Below, piece by piece: positions 24,309 to 34,436 of a stretch of 64,000 nucleotides of DNA. This stretch comes from Desulfoluna sp942491485 (GTDB lineage: Bacteria; Desulfobacterota; Desulfobacteria; Desulfobacterales; Desulfolunaceae). Positions within the stretch are counted from its first letter, which is position 1. Each line of letters starts with the position of its first letter. A program made the position numbers and the translations under genes. The notes under the pieces were generated by a model. That model was not told the DNA's origin and ran no database searches. It worked only from the letters and a program-made list of their open reading frames with translations. The stretch covers positions 1 to 64,000 of the forward strand of contig CALOAX010000021.1 in assembly GCA_942491485.1 (NCBI GenBank), read 5' to 3'.

Positions 24309-26669
24309 ATGACACTGCGTATCAAGAAGCTGAGAGACGAGAGTTTTGCCACGGAACCCTCCATTTCCATTGAGCGGGCCCTGCTCGTGACGGATTTTTA
24401 CAAGAGAGAGGCGGGCAAGCACAGCATTCCTGTGATGCGAGCGAAGAACTTCTTTCACCTCTGCGCCAACCAGACCATCCATATCGGCGACGAAGAGCTG
24501 ATTGTGGGCGAGCGGGGGCCGTCCCCTAAGGCTGTCTCCACCTTCCCTGAGCTCACCTGCCACACGGCCGACGACCTCCGCATCCTGAGCACACGGCCCA
24601 TGGCGCGATATGCCATTTCGGGCGAGGACATAAAGACCTATGAAAAAAAAGTGATTCCCTACTGGCAGGGCCGTTCCATGCGGGACCAGATCTTTGCCCA
24701 TGTGCCGGAGGCGTGGAAAAAGGCGTATGAAGCCGGCCTGTTTACGGAGTTCATGGAGCAGAGAGCCCCGGGACATACGACTCTGGACGGGCTCATCTAT
24801 GAAAAGGGGCTGGTGGATATCCAAGCGGAGATCAAGGATGCCCTTTCGGCGTTAGATTACCTCTCCGACCCCGAGGCCACGGACAAAGCGGAGCAGCTGA
24901 GGGCCATGTCCATCTCCTGTGATGCGGCCATCCGGTTTGCCGAGCGCCATGCCGAGCTGGCCGAGGCCCTGGCCGGAGATACCGAAGAGATGGAGCGCAG
25001 GGCCGAGCTGCGGAAAATCGCGCGAATCTGCCGAAAGGTGCCGGCCCATGCGCCGGAGACCTTCCACGAAGCCCTTCAGATGTACTGGTTTGTGCACCTG
25101 GGCACCATCACTGAGCTCAACGGCTGGGATGCCATGAGCCCCGGCCACCTCGATCAGCACCTCGCGCCCTATTATGAAAAAGAGATCCAGGAGGGCAACC
25201 TCACCCGTGAGGAGGCAAAGGAGATTCTCTCCTGCTTCTGGATCAAGTTCAACAACCAGCCCGCCCCGCCCAAAGTCGGGGTCACGGCCAAAGAGAGCGG
25301 CACCTACAACGATTTTACCAACATCAACATCGGAGGGTTGAAACGGGACGGCCAGGACGGCTCCAGCGAGGTCTCCACCCTGCTTCTCGAGGTGGCAGGT
25401 GACCTGAAACTCCTCCAGCCCCAGTGCAACGTCCAGGTAAGCGACCGCACCCCGAACCGCCTTCTCAGCGCCGCCGCACGGGTCATCAAGAAAGGCCTCG
25501 GCTACCCGTCCCTCTTCAACACGGACGCCGTGGTGATGGAGCAGGTCCGCGTGGGCAAAAGCATCGAAGACGCACGGGAGGGTGGCAACAGCGGCTGCAT
25601 CGAGACAGGCGCTTTCGGGAAAGAGGCCTACATCCTCACCGGGTACCTGAACGTGCCCAAGATCCTTGAAATCACCTTACACAACGGCGTGGATCCCCTC
25701 ACGGGAGAGCAGGTCGGCCCCTGCACCGGCGAGGCAAAAAAACTGAAAACCTTCGAGGCACTTTACCACGCCTTTGAAACCCAGTTGAAGGCCGTGGTGG
25801 ACCTTAAGGTGGCCGTCAACAATACCATCGAGCGCATGTACGCAACCAACGCACCGGCGCCCTTTCTCTCCTCGGTGATCCGGGACTGCGTAAAAAACGG
25901 CAAAGACTATTACAACGGCGGACCGCGCTACAACACCACCTACATCCAGTGCTGCGGCATCGGCACCGTCACGGACAGCCTCTCCGCCCTCAAAACCCAT
26001 GTCTTTGACGGCAAGCTCTCCCTGTCCGGCCTCGTGACCAGCCTCAACGCCAACTTCGCAGGGGAGGAGGCCCTGCGGCTGAAGCTCCGGAACAAAACCC
26101 CCTTCTTCGGAAACGACGACGACAGGGCAGACGACCTCATGAAAAAGGTCTACGCCTCCCTGTTTGACACCATCGACGGCCGATCAAACACAAAGGGCGG
26201 GCTCTACCATCTCAACATGCTCTCCACCACCTGCCACGTCTACTTCGGCAAGATGCTGGGCGCCACCCCCAACGGCAGGCTGGCCCACATGCCCGAATCC
26301 GACGGCACCTCCCCCTCCCACGGAGCCGATCGAAGCGGCCCCACCGCCGTGCTGAAATCCCTCGCCAAGATGGACCAGGTGAAATCCGGAGGGACCCTCC
26401 TCAACATGCGCTTTATGCCCCAGCTCCTTCAAAGCGAAACGGACATCGAAAAATTCACCCGTCTCATCCGCACCTACTTTCGCCTGGGCGGCCACCACAT
26501 CCAGTTTAATATCGTCGATACCGATACCCTCATGGAAGCCCGGAAACACCCCGAGAACCACCGGGACCTCCTTGTCCGCGTCGCCGGCTACAGCGACTAC
26601 TTCGTGGATCTGGACGAAGACCACCAGAAAGAGATCATCAACCGGACGCAGCATGAAAGCTGGAGCTAA
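24309..26669 (+). CDS. hypD: glycyl-radical trans-4-hydroxy-L-proline dehydratase
   Basis: This 786-residue glycyl radical enzyme should convert trans-4-hydroxy-L-proline to pyrroline-5-carboxylate and water. The thiyl Cys is C430 in SGCIETGAFGKE, the base E432, and the radical Gly G760 in RVAGYSDYF. Compared with the known Clostridioides difficile HypD active site, F148, H156, D274, S330, F336, C430, E432, Y446 and T641 all align at a constant offset of -4. This favours HypD over choline, isethionate, glycerol or pyruvate enzymes of the same superfamily. GGAGG precedes the ATG; upstream in-frame sequence is repeat. No proC gene is adjacent. Confidence 0.88.
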   Translation: MTLRIKKLRDESFATEPSISIERALLVTDFYKREAGKHSIPVMRAKNFFHLCANQTIHIGDEELIVGERGPSPKAVSTFPELTCHTADDLRILSTRPMARYAISGEDIKTYEKKVIPYWQGRSMRDQIFAHVPEAWKKAYEAGLFTEFMEQRAPGHTTLDGLIYEKGLVDIQAEIKDALSALDYLSDPEATDKAEQLRAMSISCDAAIRFAERHAELAEALAGDTEEMERRAELRKIARICRKVPAHAPETFHEALQMYWFVHLGTITELNGWDAMSPGHLDQHLAPYYEKEIQEGNLTREEAKEILSCFWIKFNNQPAPPKVGVTAKESGTYNDFTNINIGGLKRDGQDGSSEVSTLLLEVAGDLKLLQPQCNVQVSDRTPNRLLSAAARVIKKGLGYPSLFNTDAVVMEQVRVGKSIEDAREGGNSGCIETGAFGKEAYILTGYLNVPKILEITLHNGVDPLTGEQVGPCTGEAKKLKTFEALYHAFETQLKAVVDLKVAVNNTIERMYATNAPAPFLSSVIRDCVKNGKDYYNGGPRYNTTYIQCCGIGTVTDSLSALKTHVFDGKLSLSGLVTSLNANFAGEEALRLKLRNKTPFFGNDDDRADDLMKKVYASLFDTIDGRSNTKGGLYHLNMLSTTCHVYFGKMLGATPNGRLAHMPESDGTSPSHGADRSGPTAVLKSLAKMDQVKSGGTLLNMRFMPQLLQSETDIEKFTRLIRTYFRLGGHHIQFNIVDTDTLMEARKHPENHRDLLVRVAGYSDYFVDLDEDHQKEIINRTQHESWS

Positions 26670-27000
26670 CGGCTCAGTTCACCTTTCGCGGGTCGCCTAT
26701 TGATAAAAAACCCTACAAAAACGTTCTGGTTTTCGCCCCATCTGCCGAGAGCCCGAAGGGTATGTACAAAAAGTCACAATCACCCTAAAAAAGGAAATTT
26801 ATTTCATAATTTCTCCATGTCCCAACATCCGCACAAACAACACACCTGAAACGTCTTCTCGATCAATAAAGGGTTTACTTCGCCTCGCCACGATAAAACA
26901 GGCAATGGTATGTTAATTGCTTTCCACCAATACAACACAAAATGTACCTCACGATTCTAATGTCACCTGCACCCAACACCCTGCCCCCCCCGAAGCATTG

Positions 27001-27012
27001 CTGTAATTACAG
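27001..27012. promoter_or_regulatory. perfect 12-bp palindrome
   Basis: CTGTAATTACAG, 197 bp before the start of the PEP-CTERM gene, is a possible operator. The rest of the 540-bp gap 26670-27208 is AT-richer than the genes and has no ORF with a good start. Confidence 0.3.
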
Positions 27013-27208
27013 ATTATCCAGTTTTCACCGGAGCCGGACGACTGATCATCCGTTCTCCATACCCCGCGTTATTAACCCGACCGCGGACAAAGGAACTCGC
27101 TGACCCTCGCATTGACAGAGCCCCTCAAACGCAACTCACCTGAACATGGTCCTTGAACCATCCGGGTTAATACGTGATCACTACCCACCTAATCTTGGAG
27201 GTATTTTC

Positions 27209-28210
27209 ATGTTTCGAAAAATCATCGCCCCCCTCTTTTTATGTCTCTTTCTCATGCTCAGCAATGCCATGGCCGACACCTCGGTTTCCTGGGTCACCCC
27301 ACCGGACGGAAGCACCTATCTATCGGGAACGATTTTAGGAAGCGGTCAGCCTGAAGGTGCCATCACCGGAGTGGCTGGTACCAGTTGCCCCAACTGCACG
27401 GGCCTGGACCTGATGCTCGTCATCGATGTCTCAGGAAGCATGGGAGGCAGTAGGATTGCCGCAGCCAAAACGGCAGCCTCTGCCCTCATCAACAGCCTGC
27501 CGGACCACACCACCCAGGTGGGTATCGTCACATTCAATTCCTATGCACAGACCGTTGAAGTGCTCCAGGACCTCACCTCCAACAAGGCGACCCTTCTCGC
27601 CTCGGTCAACGGTCTCTTGGCCTATGGCGGAACGTCCATTGACAGTGGCATCGCCGCAGCGACAGCCGAGCTGACCGGTGGGAATGCCATTGCCGGCCAC
27701 CAGAAGATGCAGGTCGTCCTTTCCGATGGTCAATCTAGTTATCCCATGGCCGTTGGTGAGGCTATGGCCGCTCAAGCCGCTGGAATCACCATCCACACCG
27801 TCGGCGTCCCCGGGCATGATGCGGGCTTGATGGAGGACATTGCCATCGCAGGGGGCGGCGTTTACACCAATGCCGCAAACCTCGATGAACTCGTGGATAT
27901 TTTCAGCGCCGGAGGCGGTCTTGTGGGGCTTGACCATGTGGACATTCAACTTGCCGACGGGACATGGATCTACGACATCACCACAGATGCCCTGGGTAAC
28001 TTCATCCTGCCTGATCAGTCCATTTTTATGGGTACCAACACCTTCACCGCACACGCCTGGGGAACAGACGGGTCTTACGCAGTGGCTGAACTGAACCTGA
28101 ACGGCAGGGGAACCGGGCCCGCTCCCGTTCCCGAGCCTGCAACCCTTTTCCTCTTGGGCAGCGGACTCCTTGGCGTTGCCGGTTATCGCCGTAAAACGAA
28201 AAATCCGTAA
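27209..28210 (+). CDS. PEP-CTERM sorted VWA-domain protein
   Basis: This 333-residue exported protein has a signal peptide (about 1-23, ending NAMADT), a VWA domain (about 60-250) with the metal site DVSGSMGGSR, and a C-terminal sorting signal VPEPATLFLLGSGLLGVAGYRRK. That signal is cut and the protein attached by an exosortase, usually with exopolysaccharide. No exosortase is seen here, so it must be encoded elsewhere. The ATG at 27209 is preceded by GGAGG; the frame starts 21 codons earlier without a site. Confidence 0.85.
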   Translation: MFRKIIAPLFLCLFLMLSNAMADTSVSWVTPPDGSTYLSGTILGSGQPEGAITGVAGTSCPNCTGLDLMLVIDVSGSMGGSRIAAAKTAASALINSLPDHTTQVGIVTFNSYAQTVEVLQDLTSNKATLLASVNGLLAYGGTSIDSGIAAATAELTGGNAIAGHQKMQVVLSDGQSSYPMAVGEAMAAQAAGITIHTVGVPGHDAGLMEDIAIAGGGVYTNAANLDELVDIFSAGGGLVGLDHVDIQLADGTWIYDITTDALGNFILPDQSIFMGTNTFTAHAWGTDGSYAVAELNLNGRGTGPAPVPEPATLFLLGSGLLGVAGYRRKTKNP

Positions 28211-28332
28211 TTGGAACCGAATCGGCACAAGCCGCAGCAAACAACCTGAATAATGACCGTAAACACGATGTAAAAAACCGATCTCCAAAAGTGCTCAAGC
28301 GCAACCGCTGCCTGTTTTCAAGGTGGCACACC

Positions 28333-28365
28333 AAGGCAAGCCCCCGAAAAGGGCTTGCCTTTATT
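28333..28365 (+). terminator. rho-independent terminator after the PEP-CTERM gene
   Basis: Arms AAGGCAAGCCC and GGGCTTGCCTT pair perfectly around CCGAAAA, followed by TATTTATT. The preceding TTTTCAAGGTGGCACACC recalls a repeat fragment. Confidence 0.85.
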
Positions 28366-28511
28366 TATTGAAATCATGCATAGTTATAAAGCAATCATCA
28401 GCCTCATGTTTCATCACAGCCTTTACTCTCAAGTTACTCAAAGTATCTTTTTATCCATTCAGTCATCGCATTTAAAAAAGTCATTTCACTCCATTCACAA
28501 GGGGGATTGCC

Positions 28512-30581
28512 TTGAAAACCCATCCCGTGTCGACCCACTGGTCTCATATCCTTCTATCCCTTGCCTTTCTCCTCACCACCCTGTTCCAAGCGCCTCAGGT
28601 TCACGGCATAACCCTGAAAACGTTTGATACGACCGGGCTCCCCGTTCAACTCGATGACATGGTCCAAAAAGACCCAGCGATCATGACCCGAGTCATGGAA
28701 GAAGAACTAATGAGAGGAAACCTCTCCGCTGCGGCACGGATCGCAAAAGACCTCCTCGTGAAAACCCCTGATGAAGAGATCCCCCTTGCAATATCTGCCA
28801 TGAGCCTTATCACCCGCGGGGAGTTGAACATGGCTCGGCAAACATTAACGAAACTCACACCATCGGCCCCTTCGCTTTATGCTCTCTGTGCTGAAGCGAT
28901 GCTGCGTCACCGGGAAGGCCGCCTCGAAAAAGCTGAGGCTCTGTGCCATAAAGCCTCCAAACGGTCCCCGCTCCACCCATACCCCCATAACATACTGGGC
29001 CGCATTTATTTTGACCGTCACGAATACAAGAAAGCAGCCGACGAATTCACACAAGCCATCACCCTGGCTCCGGACTTTCAACCAGGCTACGCCAACTTGG
29101 GAGCCGTGGCCTTTGTCCAGAATGATTTTCACCAGGCCGCCTCCCACTTCGAAAAAGCCGTGGTGCTGAACCCGCAATCCCACAGCGCCCTCTATGGACT
29201 GGCCAGCGCCCTGGAGGCCCTGGGGGACAACCGAAAGGCCATTAACACACTGAAAGCCTGCATTGCCCTTAAAAAAGACGATGTGCACTCGCTGAAGACC
29301 CTGTACAAACTCCAGATCAGCACCGGCTCACCGGACGGCGCCTTGGAGACAGCCGGTCTCCTCAAAAAAATCGGTGACCCCGGTGCCGACCTGCTCATGG
29401 GGCAAGCGGCATTACTCAAAGGGGATATAAAGGCAGCGCGACGTCATCTTAAAAATGCTCCCGTGGGGTCGATTCAAAAAGAATACCTGACGGGCTATTG
29501 CCAGATCGCCACGGGAGATCATGCAAATGCTCTGCTCACCATGACATCGATTCTCAGTGATGCCCCTGGTCATAAAGGTGCGCAGATCACCTCGAAAGCC
29601 TTGGACATCTCCCTGGGCAACGCTGTCTCCACGAAAGAGATAGTGGCGATCGCCGAGCCAAACGTTTCATTGCCGCTCATTAACTTTATCGCAGGAACCC
29701 TTCACGCCTCCCAGGCCAACTGGTCAGAGGCACTGGTGTTTTTTAACAACACGCAAGGGGTCATCGGTGGGTTCGAGTTCACGGGGCTTAGCGCAGAAAC
29801 CCTGGCCCATGAGGCCTGCCCCGAACAATACAAAACCATGGGGTTAAGCGTACTCTGCCAGCAGATGGGCATGAACCAAACAGCGCTACAGATGACTGAT
29901 AAACTAACCACCCTCTGCCCAGAGTCGATTCTCGCCAACTATATCCATGGTCAGCTTCTTGCGAGACTGGGACAAAAGGAGTCGGCGGTATCATACCTTC
30001 AAGCAAGCCTCACCCACGCACCCCAGTTTTTCAGCAGCCTCTACTCACTCGGAGACCTTTGCCATGCCCTTGAAAAATCACAGGACGCGATTGTCTACTA
30101 CGAGCGGGCGCGAACCATTAAAAAGGATACGGGCCTGCTCATAAAGCTCGGCCTTCTCTACGAAAGCCAGCAGGCATACGAAGATGCGGAGGAAGTATAC
30201 AACACCATAATATCCGTATCACCGGACCTGTTTATCGGATACAACCAACTCGCCTGGCTCTATGCACAACGTGCCGTGAAGCTTGACAAGGCCCTTGAAG
30301 TCGTCGCAAAGAGTAACCAGCTCCAACCCAACAACGCCAGTGTCCTGGACACATACGGGTGGATTTATTTCCAGCAGAAAAAGTATGACAAAGCCTTGGA
30401 ATACCTCACACAAGCCAAGGGCATTAACCCTCAGAGCCCCACCATTCTTTACCACCTGGGGATGACCCACTATGCCCTCGCCGACAAGGACGCTGCACGC
30501 CAGTGCATCGGTGAGGCACTGGCCTTGTCGCCCCACTTCAACGAAGCAGAAAACGCTCGCAAAACCCTCTCAAAACTGTAA
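28512..30581 (+). CDS. secreted TPR-repeat protein
   Basis: The 689-residue protein has a signal peptide (about 1-32) and then TPR-like helical pairs along its length (for example PHNILGRIYFDRHEYKKAADE and GYANLGAVAFVQNDFHQAASHFEKAV). The start is TTG at 28512, with GGGGGA 5 nt upstream. TPR proteins of the PrsT type are associated with PEP-CTERM/exosortase systems, and the neighbour upstream is a PEP-CTERM protein, so a role in the same export or EPS system is plausible but not shown. Confidence 0.75.
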   Translation: MKTHPVSTHWSHILLSLAFLLTTLFQAPQVHGITLKTFDTTGLPVQLDDMVQKDPAIMTRVMEEELMRGNLSAAARIAKDLLVKTPDEEIPLAISAMSLITRGELNMARQTLTKLTPSAPSLYALCAEAMLRHREGRLEKAEALCHKASKRSPLHPYPHNILGRIYFDRHEYKKAADEFTQAITLAPDFQPGYANLGAVAFVQNDFHQAASHFEKAVVLNPQSHSALYGLASALEALGDNRKAINTLKACIALKKDDVHSLKTLYKLQISTGSPDGALETAGLLKKIGDPGADLLMGQAALLKGDIKAARRHLKNAPVGSIQKEYLTGYCQIATGDHANALLTMTSILSDAPGHKGAQITSKALDISLGNAVSTKEIVAIAEPNVSLPLINFIAGTLHASQANWSEALVFFNNTQGVIGGFEFTGLSAETLAHEACPEQYKTMGLSVLCQQMGMNQTALQMTDKLTTLCPESILANYIHGQLLARLGQKESAVSYLQASLTHAPQFFSSLYSLGDLCHALEKSQDAIVYYERARTIKKDTGLLIKLGLLYESQQAYEDAEEVYNTIISVSPDLFIGYNQLAWLYAQRAVKLDKALEVVAKSNQLQPNNASVLDTYGWIYFQQKKYDKALEYLTQAKGINPQSPTILYHLGMTHYALADKDAARQCIGEALALSPHFNEAENARKTLSKL

Positions 30582-30598
30582 GGATTCAGTCCATCGTG

Positions 30599-30623
30599 TC
30601 CTCCGGCAGCCCTGCCGGAGGAC
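30599..30623. repeat. mini capped palindrome
   Basis: TCCTCCGGCAGCCCTGCCGGAGGAC: two caps abutting in inverse orientation, with GTCCTCCGGCAG pairing with CTGCCGGAGGAC. It looks like the minimal remains of the element. Confidence 0.7.
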
Positions 30624-30688
30624 AATCATTTGCCCATGTTTTGAGCTGAACAGTTACTTTTCAATAACTACGAGAACGTAAAAAAGAC

Positions 30689-31222
30689 ATGCCGACAATT
30701 CATTCATTCACACCAGACGACCAACAGAGCGTCATTGACCTGATTCTGGGAATTCAACAAGAAGAGTTCAACCTGCCCATCACGGCCGACGACCAGCCGG
30801 ACTTAAAAGAGATCCCCGCCTTCTACCAGGTGGGTAAAGGCAACTTCTGGGTGGCCCGGGTTCAGGGGGATGTGGTGGGGACCATTTCTGTCCTGGACAT
30901 TGGGAATGGCCAGGGAGCCCTTCGGAAGATGTTCGTCCACCCCGGCCATCGCGGAGCAAAACACGGCGTGGCCCAGGGGCTCCTTGAGACTCTCTTTGCC
31001 TGGTCCCGTGACCGTGAATTTTCCGAGATCTATCTCGGCACCACGGATCAATTTCTCGCTGCACACCGATTCTATGAAAAGAATGGGTTTTCACCCATCA
31101 AAAAGAGCGATCTCCCGAAGGCCTTTCCCGTCATGGCCGTGGACTCCAGGTTTTACCTGCATGCCGTCCTGACTCCCCATACGTGGCAGGCGAGTTCTCA
31201 GCTCGTATCAAATACGGCATAA
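30689..31222 (+). CDS. GNAT family N-acetyltransferase
   Basis: The 177-residue protein has the GNAT motif A region (LRKMFVHPGHRGAKHGVAQGLL) and the C-terminal AHRFYEKNGF strand. The acceptor is unknown. The start ATG at 30689 follows a weak AAAAAAGAC site. The gap 31223-31496 (274 bp) to the kinase gene has no feature that I can support. Confidence 0.75.
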   Translation: MPTIHSFTPDDQQSVIDLILGIQQEEFNLPITADDQPDLKEIPAFYQVGKGNFWVARVQGDVVGTISVLDIGNGQGALRKMFVHPGHRGAKHGVAQGLLETLFAWSRDREFSEIYLGTTDQFLAAHRFYEKNGFSPIKKSDLPKAFPVMAVDSRFYLHAVLTPHTWQASSQLVSNTA

Positions 31223-31496
31223 AAACGGAGACGTATCACGGCATCGCGGCCATCCCCCTTGACCCATACCTCCAATGCAGTTAAAATATCCGGTAAAACT
31301 ATCGCCTGTAATTTCAGAACCATTCCTCACCACCCCCCGCTGTACCCGTCAGCCATAACGGCGCAGCCCCTCTCTTCCCGGCGGATCAGCCAACATCAGG
31401 CGGCCCATATCATGAACACTCGCCGTTCCCGGCCCCATGTAACGGCACACGCCTCACGATCCTAAGAAAGCATCAATCCAAACCCCAGGTGACGCC

Positions 31497-34436
31497 ATGT
31501 TTGGAAAGCCCAGCCGTTCAGAACTGGAGCAAAAAATCAAACTGCTGGAGCAGCAACGGGACACCTACAAGCAGCTCACAGTGGAATTGAAGGAGAGTGA
31601 AGTGAGATACCGAACCATCCTTGAAAACATCGAGGAGAGCTATCTTGAGGTCGACCTCACGGGAAACTTTCTCTTTTTCAACACCTCGTTCTGCAACCTT
31701 CTGGGGTACTCCAGGGAGGAGCTGACAGGAAAAAACAACAGGGAGGTTCTCGACAAAGCCAACGCCAAAAAGATTTTTCACGTGTTTCGCAATGTTTATG
31801 AAACACAAAAGCCCGCCAGTGGGGTCGTCTGGGAAATCATACGAAAGGATGGGTCCATAATCATCATCGAAGCTTCAATCTCCCTCATCACGGATGCCAG
31901 TGGGGAAGCCGTCGGGTTCCGAGGGGTTGGCAGGGATGTCACGGATCAAAAGAAAACCGAAGAGACCCTGGCCCTGAACGAAGCACGTTTCCGGGACATT
32001 TCTCTCAGCATGGCGGACTGGATCTGGGAAACAGACAATGAGGGGCGATACATCTTTTCGGCTGGAAATATCAAGGATGTCCTGGGGTATGAGCCCGACG
32101 AAATCCTTGGAAAAACCCCTTTTGAGTTCATGCAGGAATCAGAACTGGAGAGGGTTGGAGGCATTTTCTCCGAAATAGTCGCGGAAAAACGCCCCATTGT
32201 GGACCTGAAAAACTGGAACCTCAAAAAAGACGGCAGCAGGGTCTGCCTGCTGACAAACGGTGTCCCCATCACGGACAAATCGGGAGAACTTATAGGATAC
32301 CGAGGGGTCGACAAGGACATCACCCGGGAAAAACAGGCCGAAGAGGACTTGAAGCGCATCAACGAGGAGCTCAAGCAAGCCATCGGTCAAGCCAGGTCCA
32401 TGGCACACCGGGCTGAAATGGCCAATGCCGCCAAAAGTGAGTTTCTCGCCAACATGAGCCATGAAATCCGCACCCCCATGAACGGCATCATCGGTATGAC
32501 GGATCTCGTTCTCGGCACCCAGCTGACCGGTGAACAGCGGGAGTACCTGGAGATGGCCATGATGTCCGCCAACTCCCTCCTGGGCCTTATCAACGACATT
32601 CTTGATTTTTCCAAGATCGAAGCCGGACAGATGGAGCTGGAGTCCATCGATTTCAACCTGAGGCTCACCCTTGAAAATGCCATGGACACCCTGGCACTCA
32701 AGGCCCATGAAAAGGGCCTTGAGCTGGTCTGTCACATCCGGCCGGATGTGCCCACCGCCCTTGTCGGGGATCCGGGAAGGCTTCGTCAGGTGGTGGTCAA
32801 TCTGGCAGGAAACGCCATCAAGTTCACCGAGCAAGGGGAGGTTCTCATCCGTGTTGAAGTAGCCTACGAAACAAACGCCTCGGTGACCCTGCATTTTATG
32901 GTGGCAGACACCGGCATCGGGATTCCCCAGGACACCCTGGCTTCAATCTTCCGGAGTTTCCAGCAGGTGGACGGCTCCACAACAAGGAAATACGGTGGCA
33001 CGGGCCTCGGGCTCTCCATATCCAAGCAACTGGTCGAGATGATGGGCGGAGAGATCCAGGCCGAAAGCCCCAACCCGTTCCTCACCGAGGATCCCCTTTG
33101 CATGCACCGCCAGGCCACCGATGAGGAGGCTCCGGGAAGCCTCTTCCGTTTCACCGCCCGCTTTGAGTTGAGTCTCTCTGAAGAGCTCGCGCCCCCTCGT
33201 CTTAACCGGCAGGACCTTGAGGGGATGCCGGCCCTCATTGTGGACGACAACGCCACAAACCGCCTTCTCCTCCAAGAGATACTCTCATCCTGGGGGCTTG
33301 TGCCCACCACTGCAGCCGATGCAAGGGAGGCCATGAGCCTTGCAGACAGAGCTTTTCAAAACGAGGAGCCCTATCATCTGGCCCTGCTGGACATGCAGAT
33401 GCCGGACACAGACGGGTTTGCCCTTGCTGATATGATGAAGGGATCTGCATTCGGAGAGACGCTGAAGATGATCATGCTCTCATCCATGGGCCGAAAAGGG
33501 GACTCCAAACGGTGCAGAGAGGCCGGTATTTCGGGCTATCTGTCCAAGCCGGTCAAGCAGTCAGAACTCCTGGACACCATCCTCATGACCATGGGGCTGC
33601 GGGAAGAGACAACAATCATCACACGCCACACGCTCTGCGAGCTGCGGGAGCGGCTGGATATCCTGCTGGCGGAAGACAACCGGATCAACCAGACCCTGGC
33701 CATCAACCTCTTGAAAACAAGGGGACACCAAGTAACCCTGGCCACCAACGGCAAAGAGGCTGTGGAAGCCGTAGAGACCCATGATTTCGATCTCATCCTC
33801 ATGGATATTCAGATGCCGGAGATGGATGGATACGAAGCGACCCGCAGGATTCGGGAGCTGTCCAAAGGAAGCGCAGCGACTCCCATTGTTGCCATGACAG
33901 CCCATGCCATGAAAGGCGATCAGGAGAAGTGCATTGAGGCAGGCATGGACGATTATGTGCCAAAACCCATCAAGCCTGAAATGCTTTTCAGTGTCATTGA
34001 GAGGGTGACCCGCGGCGCACAAAAAGAGCCGTCAAATGCAGCCTTGCCAACCGAGAAAGCCGCTGCCTTTGTCCCACGGACCTTTGACCTCTCCCAGGCC
34101 ATGGAGACGGTCCTGAACGATGAAGAGATATTCCGGGAGATCACCGATATCTTTCTTCAGGACCTGCCCGAAAATCTCGAAAAAATAGGGCAGGGTGTCG
34201 AAGAAAAAGATGCCTATGCCCTTGAGCGGTCTGCCCACAGCCTCAAAGGTGCCGTGGGCAACTTCGGTGCAAGCCGGGCCTACGAGGTGGCCCGGCGCCT
34301 CGAGGTGTTGGGCAAGGAAAATAAAATGGAAATGGCGGCAGATGAATTCTCTCGGCTGAAGCAATGCATTGGTGACCTGACCCATGAACTCAAACTCGTC
34401 TTACAGGGAATAAACCATGAAGATCCTGGTAGCTGA
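31497..34436 (+). CDS. hybrid sensor histidine kinase PAS-PAS-HisKA-HATPase-REC-REC-HPt
   Basis: The 979-residue cytoplasmic kinase has no membrane helix. Its order is a short coiled coil, PAS (about 40-155), PAS (about 165-290), HisKA with H322 (FLANMSHEIRTPMNG), HATPase with DTGIGIP and GTGLGLS, receiver 1 with D632 (LLDMQMP), receiver 2 with D770 (ILMDIQMP), and HPt with H914 (SAHSLKGAVGNFGA). It is a complete phosphorelay in one chain. Its gene overlaps the REC-GGDEF gene by 20 bp, which makes that protein the likely target. Confidence 0.9.
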   Translation: MFGKPSRSELEQKIKLLEQQRDTYKQLTVELKESEVRYRTILENIEESYLEVDLTGNFLFFNTSFCNLLGYSREELTGKNNREVLDKANAKKIFHVFRNVYETQKPASGVVWEIIRKDGSIIIIEASISLITDASGEAVGFRGVGRDVTDQKKTEETLALNEARFRDISLSMADWIWETDNEGRYIFSAGNIKDVLGYEPDEILGKTPFEFMQESELERVGGIFSEIVAEKRPIVDLKNWNLKKDGSRVCLLTNGVPITDKSGELIGYRGVDKDITREKQAEEDLKRINEELKQAIGQARSMAHRAEMANAAKSEFLANMSHEIRTPMNGIIGMTDLVLGTQLTGEQREYLEMAMMSANSLLGLINDILDFSKIEAGQMELESIDFNLRLTLENAMDTLALKAHEKGLELVCHIRPDVPTALVGDPGRLRQVVVNLAGNAIKFTEQGEVLIRVEVAYETNASVTLHFMVADTGIGIPQDTLASIFRSFQQVDGSTTRKYGGTGLGLSISKQLVEMMGGEIQAESPNPFLTEDPLCMHRQATDEEAPGSLFRFTARFELSLSEELAPPRLNRQDLEGMPALIVDDNATNRLLLQEILSSWGLVPTTAADAREAMSLADRAFQNEEPYHLALLDMQMPDTDGFALADMMKGSAFGETLKMIMLSSMGRKGDSKRCREAGISGYLSKPVKQSELLDTILMTMGLREETTIITRHTLCELRERLDILLAEDNRINQTLAINLLKTRGHQVTLATNGKEAVEAVETHDFDLILMDIQMPEMDGYEATRRIRELSKGSAATPIVAMTAHAMKGDQEKCIEAGMDDYVPKPIKPEMLFSVIERVTRGAQKEPSNAALPTEKAAAFVPRTFDLSQAMETVLNDEEIFREITDIFLQDLPENLEKIGQGVEEKDAYALERSAHSLKGAVGNFGASRAYEVARRLEVLGKENKMEMAADEFSRLKQCIGDLTHELKLVLQGINHEDPGS

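Noticed and set aside
21555..24373. Several 60-130-codon frames ending in PPAARG, PPEALF or starting in CRPRNEG-type sequence
   Set aside because: They are translations of the intergenic hairpin elements and recur wherever an element occurs.
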